A stretch of 21,161 bases of DNA from CBDUVZ01 sp965370805. GTDB lineage: Bacteria; Hydrothermota; Tepidihabitantia; Tepidihabitantales; Tepidihabitantaceae. The position numbers and the translations under genes are program-made. The notes beneath the pieces were generated by a model. It was not told where the DNA came from. It did no database searches and worked only from the letters and a program-made list of their open reading frames with translations. Location of the stretch: the NCBI GenBank assembly GCA_965370805.1, contig CBDUVZ010000047.1:1-21161 (forward strand), written 5' to 3'. Of this stretch, positions 13,338 through 21,110 are shown one piece after another (position 1 is the stretch's first letter; each line of letters starts with the position of its first letter).

Positions 13338-14303
13338 ATGCCAAGCGCTACGCTCAGACGCCGGCTCAGAGCGACAGCTTCCGGTTGCCTGTATCTGCTT
13401 CCTGCCCTGCTCGTGCTGGCTGCATTCCGCATCGTCCCGATACTCCTGTCCGTGCGGGTGAGCCTCTACGACTGGGGCATGGCCGGTCCAGTCGCATTCA
13501 AAGGACTCGGCAATTACATCGACGTCCTCGGCGACCCGGTATTCTGGAAGTCGCTGCTCAACACCGGCTGGTACATGATCTTCACAGTGCCGACACAACT
13601 CGGACTGTCACTGTTCGTGGCCGTTCTGCTCAACCAGAAGATCAAAGCGCTCGGCGCCTATCGCACCATTTACTACCTGCCGGTCGTGACTTCGATTGTG
13701 GCGGTTTCGATTGTCTGGAAGTGGATTCTGCATCCGGACCGCGGCCTGCTGAACTACATGCTGTCCTGGGTCGGCGCCGACGGACTGAGATGGCTGCAGG
13801 ACCCGCGCGGCCTGTTCCAACTGGTACTCGGCCCGCTGGGCGACAACCTTCCCTATGTGCTGCGAGGACCGTCGATAGCAATGGTGTCACTCATCATCAT
13901 GGGCATCTGGAAAGGACTCGGCTACAACATCGTCATCTTCCTTGCCGGGCTCCAGAATATCCCGAAGACCTACTACGAAGCCGCCCGCATCGACGGTGCC
14001 GGCCGGTTCCGAATCTTCCGGAATATCACCTGGCCGCTCATATCGCCGACCACCTACTACGTCCTGATAATGAGCTCAATCGTTGCATTCGAGACCTTTG
14101 CCCAGGTGTGGATCATGACCGGCCCGCCGGCGGGAGGTCCACTGTCCACCACCAAAGTCGTGATGTACTACTTCTACGAGAACTCCTTCGAGCTCTGGCG
14201 CCTTGGCTACGGAGCCTCCATCGCCTTCTTCGCTTTCCTCATTATTCTCGCGCTCACCCTGATTCAGCGCTTCGTGCTGGAACGAAGAGTCCACTATGGC
14301 TAG
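13338..14303 (+). CDS. Sugar ABC transporter permease, MalF/UgpA type
   Basis: A 321-residue inner-membrane permease of the CUT1 carbohydrate importer family. About six membrane helices are visible, beginning with CLYLLPALLVLAAFRIVPIL and ending with IAFFAFLIILALTLI. The cytoplasmic EAA loop that docks the ATPase reads YYEAARIDGAGRFRIFRNIT (about 214-233). ATG 13338 has AGGAA at 13323-13327. It overlaps the second permease by 8 nt (ATGGCTAG). The substrate cannot be read from the permease alone; sugars, oligosaccharides or glycerol phosphate are the usual cargo. The binding protein that would define it is not next to it, which is unusual for this family. Confidence 0.92.
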   Translation: MPSATLRRRLRATASGCLYLLPALLVLAAFRIVPILLSVRVSLYDWGMAGPVAFKGLGNYIDVLGDPVFWKSLLNTGWYMIFTVPTQLGLSLFVAVLLNQKIKALGAYRTIYYLPVVTSIVAVSIVWKWILHPDRGLLNYMLSWVGADGLRWLQDPRGLFQLVLGPLGDNLPYVLRGPSIAMVSLIIMGIWKGLGYNIVIFLAGLQNIPKTYYEAARIDGAGRFRIFRNITWPLISPTTYYVLIMSSIVAFETFAQVWIMTGPPAGGPLSTTKVVMYYFYENSFELWRLGYGASIAFFAFLIILALTLIQRFVLERRVHYG

Positions 14304-15120
14304 AACGCGACTCAACAAGTTCCCGGTTCACCTGCTGCTCATCATCGGCGGAATCGTGATGATCCTCCCGTTCTTCTGGATGGTCTCCACGTCGCTCAAG
14401 ACCCCGCTCGAAGCACTGCGCTTCCCGCCCACCTGGCTGCCGTCGGTGCCGCAGTTCGACAACTACGCCGAAGTATTCCGGCAGATACCGCTCTGGCGCT
14501 ACATGGGCAATACGGTACTTGTCACCTTCGCCAGCCTGATGGGTGTTCTCTTCACCGGCGTGCTCGCGGCATACGCTTTCGCCCGCATCAGGTTCCCGGG
14601 GCGGGAGATCATCTTCATGCTTTTCCTCGCCCTGATGATGATTCCGCTGCCCGTCTACCTGGTTCCATCCTACATGATCCTGTTCAAGCTCGGCTGGATC
14701 GACACCTACCTGGCGATGATTGTCCCGTGGACCGTGAACATCTTCGGGATATTCCTTCTCCGCCAGCACTTCCGCCAGCTGCCCGAAGACCTCTTCGACG
14801 CGGCCCGGATCGACGGATGCTCGCGGTTCGCCGCGCTCTTCCGGATTGTCCTGCCGCTGTCAAAGCCGCCGCTCGTCACTATCACCGTATTCAATGTCAT
14901 CGGCTCGTGGAACTCATTCTTCTGGCCCCTGATCGTCACCCACAGCGACAGCATCCGACCGCTGCAGGTCGGTCTTGCATACTTCTCAAGGGAACAGAGC
15001 ACCAACTACACCCTGCTGATGTCCGCGACCACCATGGCCATCCTCCCGCTGATCGCCCTGTTCTTCATCGCTCAGAAACACATCATCCAATCCCAGGCCC
15101 GGACCGGACTCAAGGAATAG
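14296..15120 (+). CDS. Sugar ABC transporter permease, MalG/UgpE type
   Basis: A 274-residue partner permease. The first helix LLLIIGGIVMILPFFWMVST is followed by the MalG-type SLKTPLEALRFPPTWLP, then FDNYAEVFRQIPLWRYMGNT. The EAA loop is DLFDAARIDGCSRFAALFRI (about 167-186). The length and end (FFIAQKHIIQSQARTGLKE, resembling the usual QKYFVxGLTAGAVK) fit a full gene. It starts within the 3' end of the first permease gene and so is translationally coupled. No ATPase gene follows; CUT1 systems often share one encoded elsewhere. The neighbouring Asp-box secreted protein may act on glycans whose products are imported here, which is inference. Confidence 0.92.
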   Translation: MARTRLNKFPVHLLLIIGGIVMILPFFWMVSTSLKTPLEALRFPPTWLPSVPQFDNYAEVFRQIPLWRYMGNTVLVTFASLMGVLFTGVLAAYAFARIRFPGREIIFMLFLALMMIPLPVYLVPSYMILFKLGWIDTYLAMIVPWTVNIFGIFLLRQHFRQLPEDLFDAARIDGCSRFAALFRIVLPLSKPPLVTITVFNVIGSWNSFFWPLIVTHSDSIRPLQVGLAYFSREQSTNYTLLMSATTMAILPLIALFFIAQKHIIQSQARTGLKE

Positions 15121-15156
15121 CCGGCTCTCCCCCCGCCTGATGAGCGGAGTTGGCGT

Positions 15157-15184
15157 TTGACATACCCCATCACTCGGCTAGCAT
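15157..15184 (+). promoter_or_regulatory. Promoter of the Asp-box protein gene
   Basis: TTGACA (15157-15162), a 16-nt spacer, then TAGCAT (15179-15184). The predicted start near 15191 gives a 20-nt leader with GGAGG at 15202-15206. The TTG that could be mistaken for an upstream start codon is this -35 box. Confidence 0.7.
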
Positions 15185-15210
15185 CAGTTGTGCATCCAAA
15201 CGGAGGTTCC

Positions 15211-16563
15211 ATGAAACTGATCATCGTCGCCATCCTGGCCCTCGCCGCGCTCTCATTCGCCAACCCGCCCTGGTCCGACAACGTCCTGGCTGCGGACGTC
15301 GCCGACTCGATCAATGAAGGTGAATCGTGCCTTGCAATGGACGGCGACTACGTCTACTGCATCTGCAACGTCAACGAACGCGGCCGGGTCGCGGTCATTC
15401 CCTACGGCCGCTCCACCGACGGCGGCCAGACCTGGACCACCACCTGGTGGAAGGATGAATCGGTCGGTATCTCCTGGCACACTGACCCGGTCCTGCTCTG
15501 CGACGATTCCGGCTACGTCCACATGTTCATCTAGTTCTCGGCGACGGTTATCCGTCACTACCTGTCCACTGACCACGGCGTAACCTGGTGCGACTCGGTA
15601 GATGTCAGCGCCTGGGGAAGCGTCGACAAGCCATGGGGCTGCTGCTACGGCAATGAGTTGTACCTCTGCTGGCAGGACCTCGGCACCGGGACGTCGGGTA
15701 TCTGGTTCGCCAAATCGACCGACCGCGGCCGCTCCTGGTCACGGGAACGCATCGACTATCGAACCGGCATCTGTGTCAGTCCGTCCGGCATCCTCTACAT
15801 CGTTCTGCGCTACTGGAGCGGCGGCTCGCTGCACGTATGGAAGTCAACCGACGGCGGCGCTACCTGGCCGCAGAAAGTGACACTGGACGCGCAGTGCTCG
15901 TATACCGCCGGCTACGGCGGGCTGAACTGGACCGCGCTCACCCGCCTCAACGACTCGGTTGCCGGCGGACAGTGCAAAGGCTGGGTGACCGCCGACCCGC
16001 TCGGCGGACTGCACATCATCTGGTACCACACGCCATCCTGGCCGACGTCCGCGTCAAGCTGGTGGTCGGTGCGATACCAGTACTCGGACGACTACGGCGC
16101 CACCATCCGCCCGAGCATCCGCCTGTCCGACACGACCTTCCGCAGCCCGGTCAGTTTCATGGGTGAGTATCACATCATCCTGGCGGACTCAAACGTCGTA
16201 CGCTGTGTCTGGACTGACGGCCGCGAAGGCGACCTCGACCTCTGGTTCGCCCAGGCCGACCTGAGCGCAATCGGCGTTGAAGAGAACCCGTTCCGTGTCT
16301 ACCGGATGCCCGAAGTGTCCCTCAGTATCCCCACCGTGTTCCATGGGACGCGGCTCCCGGTCGAATTCAGCTTGCGGCACAGCGCCGACGCCCGGCTGGA
16401 AATCCTCGATGCCCTGGGACGGAGACTCAGGTCAATCGCGCTCGGCCCCAGGCAGCCCGGCCGTCACCGCGTCTCGGTCTCCGGTCTCCCTCGGTCCCGG
16501 ACTCTGTTCGTCAGGCTGGTGGCGGGCGAGACAGTGACCCGCCGGTGCACGATCGTGCGCTGA
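15211..16563 (+). pseudogene. Secreted Asp-box (BNR, sialidase-like) protein interrupted by an in-frame TAG
   Basis: The frame spans 450 codons with a TAG at codon 108 (15532-15534); everything after it stays in the same frame. Residues 1-17 are a signal peptide (MKLIIVAILALAALSFA). Four Asp boxes (SxDxGxxW) occur: STDGGQTW 68-75, STDHGVTW 119-126, STDRGRSW 169-176 and STDGGATW 212-219, with a degenerate SDDYGATI later; this fits a sialidase-type six-bladed propeller, though Asp boxes alone do not prove glycosidase activity. A sorting-type Ig domain ends the protein (RLEILDALGRRLRSI to CTIVR). Promoter, ribosome site, frame and C-terminus are intact, so the stop is recent, an assembly error, or read through. 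The lost codon could be CAG, TGG or TAC by one change. Confidence 0.8.
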
Positions 16564-16568
16564 CAGAA

Positions 16569-16600
16569 GCAGCCACTCCTGCGAAAGCAGAAGTGGCTGC
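16569..16600. terminator. Hairpin with GAAA tetraloop between convergent genes
   Basis: GCAGCCACT (16569-16577) pairs with AGTGGCTGC (16592-16600). Inside, one C/A mismatch is followed by CTGC/GCAG closing a GAAA loop (16583-16586). It starts 6 nt after the Asp-box gene stop. No T run follows, so it may be an RNA-stabilising end rather than a classical terminator. Confidence 0.65.
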
Positions 16601-16649
16601 AGATTCACCACCGGAATTGCGCCCGGGTCGCGGCGTCCGTAGGGTTATG

Positions 16650-17012
16650 TCAAACGAGCAGGTTCTCCAATCGCATGATTGACCAGACCGGCGGCGCAGC
16701 CGGACAGTCCCGATCGGTCAGGCCTGCCGGCGGGTCGGACGCAGGCAGGTTCTTGTACGGAATCGGCGGAATCTCCGGGAACGGCAACTGCAGGCCGTTC
16801 GGACTCGCGCCCTCGGAAAACCCGAGGACTTTGCCCCTCCGGTCCCGGACGAAATTGCCGACGTAGAAACCGCGGTGCTGCCCCTGCTGGTCGTAGATTG
16901 TCCGGCCCACCAGGAAGCCGCGAGGCTTGCCCTGGTAGTCATAGAAAACCGTCTCACATAGCCGGTACACGGATTTCCCGCTCCGGCCATAGAGAGCTAC
17001 GTCATCATACAT
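16650..17012 (-). CDS. Small beta-flower-like repeat protein
   Basis: A 120-residue cytoplasmic protein with no signal peptide. Residues 1-70 repeat a short strand pattern: VALYGRSGKSVYRL, VFYDYQGKPRGFLVG, TIYDQQGQHRGFYVG, FVRDRRGKVLGFSEG. Each gives an aromatic-rich strand, a D-x-x-G turn and a second strand, like the four-fold beta-flower domain of small bacterial proteins; that identification is tentative. The rest is Pro-rich (FPEIPPIPYKNLPASDPP) and probably flexible. ATG 17012 is set by CCTCC at 17018-17022, i.e. GGAGG on the minus strand with a 5-nt gap. It has its own promoter and is not linked to neighbours. Function unknown. Confidence 0.72.
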   Translation of the reverse strand: MYDDVALYGRSGKSVYRLCETVFYDYQGKPRGFLVGRTIYDQQGQHRGFYVGNFVRDRRGKVLGFSEGASPNGLQLPFPEIPPIPYKNLPASDPPAGLTDRDCPAAPPVWSIMRLENLLV

Positions 17013-17119
17013 TCTGGCCTCCTGAGTCGTTTAGTAGTGACCCCGAAGCCCACCCCGAGGACGACATGTGAACCACCCGATTGTACGAGTGCTTGACTAC
17101 TGCGCGATGCAACCAACTA

Positions 17120-17148
17120 ATTATCGCTGACAATCCCACCGCTGTCAA
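17120..17148 (-). promoter_or_regulatory. Promoter of the beta-flower-like gene
   Basis: On the minus strand, TTGACA (17148-17143), a 17-nt spacer, then GATAAT (17125-17120; 5 of 6). The predicted start near 17113 leaves a leader of about 100 nt. Confidence 0.6.
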
Positions 17149-17210
17149 TACCTTACGGCCGGCTTCCGGGGTCTGGACGGTCCGGCTCGCGTCGGTCGGA
17201 AAGACAGCGA

Positions 17211-17236
17211 ACGGGGCGCCCGCCAGGACGCCCCGT
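17211..17236 (-). terminator. Terminator of the C25 peptidase gene
   Basis: On the minus strand ACGGGGCGTCC and GGGCGCCCCGT form an 11-bp stem (one G-T wobble) with loop TGGC, followed by TCGCTGTCTTTCC. It lies 22 nt past the stop. A shorter GCCCC/GGGGC stem (17244-17257) sits between them. Confidence 0.7.
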
Positions 17237-17258
17237 AATCCATGCCCCGTCCGGGGCG

Positions 17259-20200
17259 CTATTCCATCAGCAGCACTTTGGCGACCGATTCCTGACCAGG
17301 CGTCTTGACTTTCAGGAAGTAGATTCCATGGGCAAGACCCTTCGGCTGCCAGAAGTACCTGCCGGCACCTGATTCGGTATCGAACGCCACCCGATCGACC
17401 ACCCGGCCGGCCGCGTCAAAGGCCGACAGCTCGACCCGGCCCGGGAGCCGGCTGAAGTAGTGCACGAACGTCCCGCGGCTGAACGGGTTCGGGCTCAGGA
17501 AGAACGGCCGCTCCACGGTAGCGATGCGGGGCAGCTCGCCTTCGGTGATGCCGAGAAGGTTGGCATCGTACCAGGACTGGGCGCTGTCCACCGCCGCGTT
17601 CCATGCACCTTCGCTCGTCGCGCCGACAACGGCGAACGCGACCCGCTGCTGCTCGCCGACCGCAAGGTCGAACGGACCCGCGGAAGCGACTATCGACCAG
17701 TCATACGGCCGGTTGGACTGCGCCATCCCGATGCCGCCATTGAGCATCCGCAGCTTCTGGTCGTCGGTGACGCAGGAGTCGGGATAGATGTAGATATCGT
17801 GGTCGATTGCGGCCAGGTTGGCGTGGGTGGTCGGGTGCAGCAGTACCAGTCCCGCAGTCGGGTTCGCGCTCGACTGATGCTGCATCCTGACCGCCCGCCG
17901 GCTCGTATTCGAGGACACTTCGTTCAGCCTGGCGTCCGGCTCGACGTCGAAGTCGCCGGCCATGCCGACGTACAGGTCGTTGATGTCGCTTCCGCCGCCG
18001 TTCTCGAAGTCGAACGTCACAATCGCCCAGTCGTCGTACGCGCCGCCGTCCGCATTCATGTACCAGTTCTGCACGACTTCGAGTCCCTTCGCGGAACTGT
18101 GGCCGCCGTCGTCCATCGTATTCCGCCAGTGCTCGTCCGCCGGGGCGGCCGGCAGCACCAGACGGAAGCTGTCGGTCATCTGCCAGTCGTGGTGGGTCCC
18201 GGAAGACGCCGGCTGGTCGTAGAAGTGGTCAACCAGGTAGCTGGCGGAGTTGCCGGCCATGACTGAGCCGAAGAACAACGTGTTCGACCCGGTCTTGGGT
18301 ACGATGAACCCGGTGCCGAGGTCTGACGGCGGCTCGTCGTAGCCGATTGAGCCGATGCCGCAGACCGACAGCGAGACCGTGCCGGTGTCAATCGTAATCA
18401 CGTACTGCGCCGGCATCGGCGGGTCGCCGACCTGGAGCGTAAACACATGGGTCCAGTCATAATCCCGGTTGTCGGCATGCAGGTGCAGCGTGCAGGGCAC
18501 GGTCGTCCCGCCCGGAATCGCGGCGTCCGCGGTCGCGGTGAACCGGTCCGCGTCGTTGGTCACGGTCGAGCCGGCCGGCACCGTCCCGAAGCTGGAGTTC
18601 GGGTCGCTGATAACAAACAGGGCGTTCCCGGACGCGAGCAATCCGGTCAGGTTCTCAGCCTCGGCGTTGCCGGTGTTGCGAACCGTCACGATGATATCCG
18701 CGGTCTCGCCCGGATCGAACCGGCTATTGCCGTTCCCGCCCGAGTCATCGACGCGGTTCGACAGGTAGACCATGTTCGGCTGCGGTGTGCCGCCGCCGCC
18801 GGCCATCGTCGTGCCCTCATGCGGCAGAATCGGCGTGTGGGCCGCGCCGCCGACCGAGTGCCGCACATGACCTTCAGTGACCGTAATCAGCACTTCACCA
18901 TTCGTCCCGGCGTTCACCGCCAGCACCGCGTTGCCGCCGGCGTCGGTCCTCTCCGACACGTAGAAATCGGTATCCTTCCAGGCGCAGACCAGCGCGCCCT
19001 CGACCGGGTTACTGCCGACCCGGACCGTCACATTCAGGTCGTACGGTCCGGTCGGAATCGAATCCGGATAGGTGACGGTCGGATGCTGGGGCATCCCGCC
19101 GCTCCACACCGGCATCGACGGATCGCCCAGAGTCAGGTACATGTAAATGTTCCAGTATTCCGGGCTGGACGGCCAGTACTTGGCAAGGTAGGCATCCATG
19201 TAGCCCATCACACCCGACACGTCAAACACCGGCCCGAGGTAGTCGCGCACCCCGGTGCCGGTAATCGTCCACGTATCCGCGGTCGCCCGCACCACGGTCG
19301 AGCACTGGCCGTGGTTGGGGTAGGTGAAGGAATTCTGGGTCGCCGCCAGCGCCGACACTGCACCGCCCGGGTACTTCCGCATCCATTTCTCGGAATGGCA
19401 GGTCCCGGTAGCGATATCTCCGGAACGACAGGCGAAGTGGTAAGTGACCGGGGTCAGGTCGCCGTTGCTGAGCGCATCGACGTTCGAGTTGCTCCAGTCG
19501 CTCCCGCACCAGCCGGTCCAGGCGGTTTCGTTGCCGTGGCCGCGGTAAATGACTATCCCGGCCCCGCTCTCAACCGCATTGGTGACGGCCGTGTTGTTCC
19601 GGTACTGACCCATGATCGTATCGCAGTCGTAATCATAGTACGGCTTGGGCATGTTGTAGATGCCCCGGATGCAACCCGAATACTTACCGGGGTAGTTCTG
19701 CCGGTGCGCCACCATCGGCAGTTTGGTCAGCCAGTCGTTGGTCGCCGGCGGAGCCTTCTGGTACTTGAGTATCTTCTTGATCTGGTTCTCGAGGTCGCCG
19801 GTCGAACTCGGTGACAGCCGGGCGATACCCAACTCGGGATACTTGTCGCCCGCGGGCCAGGGCTCGATATCGGAATAGTAGTAGTCGCTCTTGGGGACGC
19901 TCGAATACGAGCCCGTCGGCACCTGGTTGTATTCACCGACAAGCAGCACCCAGTGCAGCAGCGCCGGGCTGTGGCTGTTGTACTCGGCTCGAACCGAATC
20001 CTTGATTTCCGCCGCGGTGAAACTGGACTTGGCAATCATCCGCACGTCGTACCCGCGCTTCTTCACCCAGCCCAGCAGCGAATCGGTCAGCCACGCGTTC
20101 GAAGAGTAATCGGTGTGGCTGAAAACCAGATACCTGATACCCGCGGTATAGTCGGTCTCCGGCCGCAACCCGACCTGCTCGAAGTTGTCGATGTAGCTGC

Positions 20201-20831
20201 CGTACTGCGGAATCATCCAATCGGCAACCGTCGCCGGGTAGACGCCGCCGCTGTAATCGACTTCCAGCCGAATCTTCGAAGCCACGGTAATCTCGCCCCG
20301 GGCCGGATTCACCTGCACCGGGTAAACCTGGATATTGACGACGTGAAGGTCGCGCCAGACCCCGGTCTCGATCACACTCATGTCACGACCCGGATAGGCG
20401 ACGTCCTGCGAGTAGAACCCCCGCTCGATTACCAGCGGGCCGGGCTCCTGTCCGTCCAGCAGCGGCGGCTGCTGGGGATAGACATTCGACACCGCCAGCA
20501 CTTTGGCGTCAAGCACTTCGGCCCGGGCGGACACGCTCGCCCCGTTCGGTATTGCCAGCAGCACCGAGACCTTGGGAATCTCCGGTCTGCCCTCCTTGAT
20601 ACTCGCCCTGACGTCACCCGGCAGGCTGAGCTGCGAGAAGACCTCTCCCTCAGCGTCAACCGGCGTAACCTCGACGCCGGGGCTCGACAGTTCACGAACT
20701 GTCCTTGCCGCGCTCTGCTCGAGCACGGTGAGGTCCGCGCTGCCGCGGTCGCCGGCGACCGGCTGCCACTCGGCAAAAACCAGTCCCGCTGCAACCAGAA
20801 CCGATAGGACGACAAACGCTCTTCTCGTCAT
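17259..20831 (-). CDS. Secreted gingipain-like cysteine peptidase (C25 family) with C-terminal sorting-type domain
   Basis: A 1190-residue exported protease. Residues 1-20 are a signal peptide (MTRRAF..., cut near VFA-EW). A propeptide-like region runs to about 230. The C25 domain (about 234-575) opens with RYLVFSHTDYSSNAWL. It has the catalytic His in IYRGHGNETAW (H432) and the catalytic Cys in YHFACRSGD (C468), 36 residues apart as in gingipains (33 in RgpB, from memory). After it come a Gly-rich linker, a CARDB/DUF11-like domain (about 685-795, with FDPGETADIIVTVRNTGNA), a large beta region, and a sorting domain from about 1109 (FFLSPNPFSRG, then FDAAGR, GIYFLKVK and KVLLME at the end). 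ATG 20831 is set by GGAGG at 20842-20838; an upstream in-frame extension lacks this. It likely digests extracellular protein or matures surface proteins. Confidence 0.92.
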   Translation of the reverse strand: MTRRAFVVLSVLVAAGLVFAEWQPVAGDRGSADLTVLEQSAARTVRELSSPGVEVTPVDAEGEVFSQLSLPGDVRASIKEGRPEIPKVSVLLAIPNGASVSARAEVLDAKVLAVSNVYPQQPPLLDGQEPGPLVIERGFYSQDVAYPGRDMSVIETGVWRDLHVVNIQVYPVQVNPARGEITVASKIRLEVDYSGGVYPATVADWMIPQYGSYIDNFEQVGLRPETDYTAGIRYLVFSHTDYSSNAWLTDSLLGWVKKRGYDVRMIAKSSFTAAEIKDSVRAEYNSHSPALLHWVLLVGEYNQVPTGSYSSVPKSDYYYSDIEPWPAGDKYPELGIARLSPSSTGDLENQIKKILKYQKAPPATNDWLTKLPMVAHRQNYPGKYSGCIRGIYNMPKPYYDYDCDTIMGQYRNNTAVTNAVESGAGIVIYRGHGNETAWTGWCGSDWSNSNVDALSNGDLTPVTYHFACRSGDIATGTCHSEKWMRKYPGGAVSALAATQNSFTYPNHGQCSTVVRATADTWTITGTGVRDYLGPVFDVSGVMGYMDAYLAKYWPSSPEYWNIYMYLTLGDPSMPVWSGGMPQHPTVTYPDSIPTGPYDLNVTVRVGSNPVEGALVCAWKDTDFYVSERTDAGGNAVLAVNAGTNGEVLITVTEGHVRHSVGGAAHTPILPHEGTTMAGGGGTPQPNMVYLSNRVDDSGGNGNSRFDPGETADIIVTVRNTGNAEAENLTGLLASGNALFVISDPNSSFGTVPAGSTVTNDADRFTATADAAIPGGTTVPCTLHLHADNRDYDWTHVFTLQVGDPPMPAQYVITIDTGTVSLSVCGIGSIGYDEPPSDLGTGFIVPKTGSNTLFFGSVMAGNSASYLVDHFYDQPASSGTHHDWQMTDSFRLVLPAAPADEHWRNTMDDGGHSSAKGLEVVQNWYMNADGGAYDDWAIVTFDFENGGGSDINDLYVGMAGDFDVEPDARLNEVSSNTSRRAVRMQHQSSANPTAGLVLLHPTTHANLAAIDHDIYIYPDSCVTDDQKLRMLNGGIGMAQSNRPYDWSIVASAGPFDLAVGEQQRVAFAVVGATSEGAWNAAVDSAQSWYDANLLGITEGELPRIATVERPFFLSPNPFSRGTFVHYFSRLPGRVELSAFDAAGRVVDRVAFDTESGAGRYFWQPKGLAHGIYFLKVKTPGQESVAKVLLME

Positions 20832-20946
20832 GAAGGACCTCCTGTTGCGGACTTGTCTGCTTCTTCTCTTTGGAATCGCGCCACGCACTCCCCGGGCCGG
20901 AAAGCCCGTCGCTACGGTGCTGAGGAGAACGTCAATCAACCGGATT
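20832..20946 (-). promoter_or_regulatory. Long 5' leader of the C25 peptidase gene
   Basis: About 115 nt lie between the predicted transcription start and ATG 20831. On the minus strand the leader holds CGTAGCGACGGGCTTTCC and GGCCCG, whose CGGGC/GCCCG arms can form a small hairpin; this resembles a dispersed 'GAAAGCCCGTCGCTACG' repeat I associate with such genomes. I do not recognise a riboswitch. Confidence 0.4.
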
Positions 20947-20951
20947 CTACA

Positions 20952-20979
20952 ATTATAGTGCCGCCCGGAATCAAGTCAA
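20952..20979 (-). promoter_or_regulatory. Strong promoter of the C25 peptidase gene
   Basis: On the minus strand, TTGACT (20979-20974), a 16-nt spacer, then a perfect TATAAT (20957-20952). This is the best match in the window and predicts high expression of the peptidase. Confidence 0.8.
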
Positions 20980-20995
20980 CAAGCCCCGCGGCAAC

Positions 20996-21110
20996 CCAAT
21001 TCCGAACGCCGAATTCCGAATGTCGAATTCGGACTCCCGCCCCCATCTGTGTCTATCCGTGTCCATCCGTGGTTACTTCCTCTTCGTGCTCCTGGCGGTT
21101 GACTCTCTTT
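20996..21110. repeat. Second mosaic of dispersed repeats at the window edge
   Basis: No gene is seen from 20980 to the end. AATTCCGAA units lie at 20999-21007, 21012-21020 and, inverted, 21025-21033. A CTGTGTCTATCCGTGTCC-type tandem follows (21046-21072). Then come CTTCGTGCT and CTGGCGGTTGA (21082-21102), the latter belonging to the CTTGGCGG family. From 21111 to 21161 nothing is recognised. Confidence 0.65.

Noticed and set aside
15126..15149. Terminator after the second permease
   Set aside because: Only a 4-bp CCGC/GCGG stem with ragged flanks and no T run.
15157..15159. TTG as the start codon of the Asp-box gene
   Set aside because: It is part of the TTGACA -35 box. ATG 15211 has a GGAGG site and begins a clean signal peptide.
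15532..15534. TAG as a sense codon genome-wide
   Set aside because: At least five other genes in the window end properly at TAG.
15658..16563. Independent gene starting at TTG after the TAG
   Set aside because: It continues the same frame and domain, lacks a ribosome site and lacks a signal peptide.
17081..17308. Small plus-strand gene
   Set aside because: It overlaps the promoter of one gene and the terminator and 3' end of another; no start signal and no recognisable product.
20832..20946. Riboswitch in the protease leader
   Set aside because: I could not match any known aptamer core; the hairpin looks more like a dispersed repeat.
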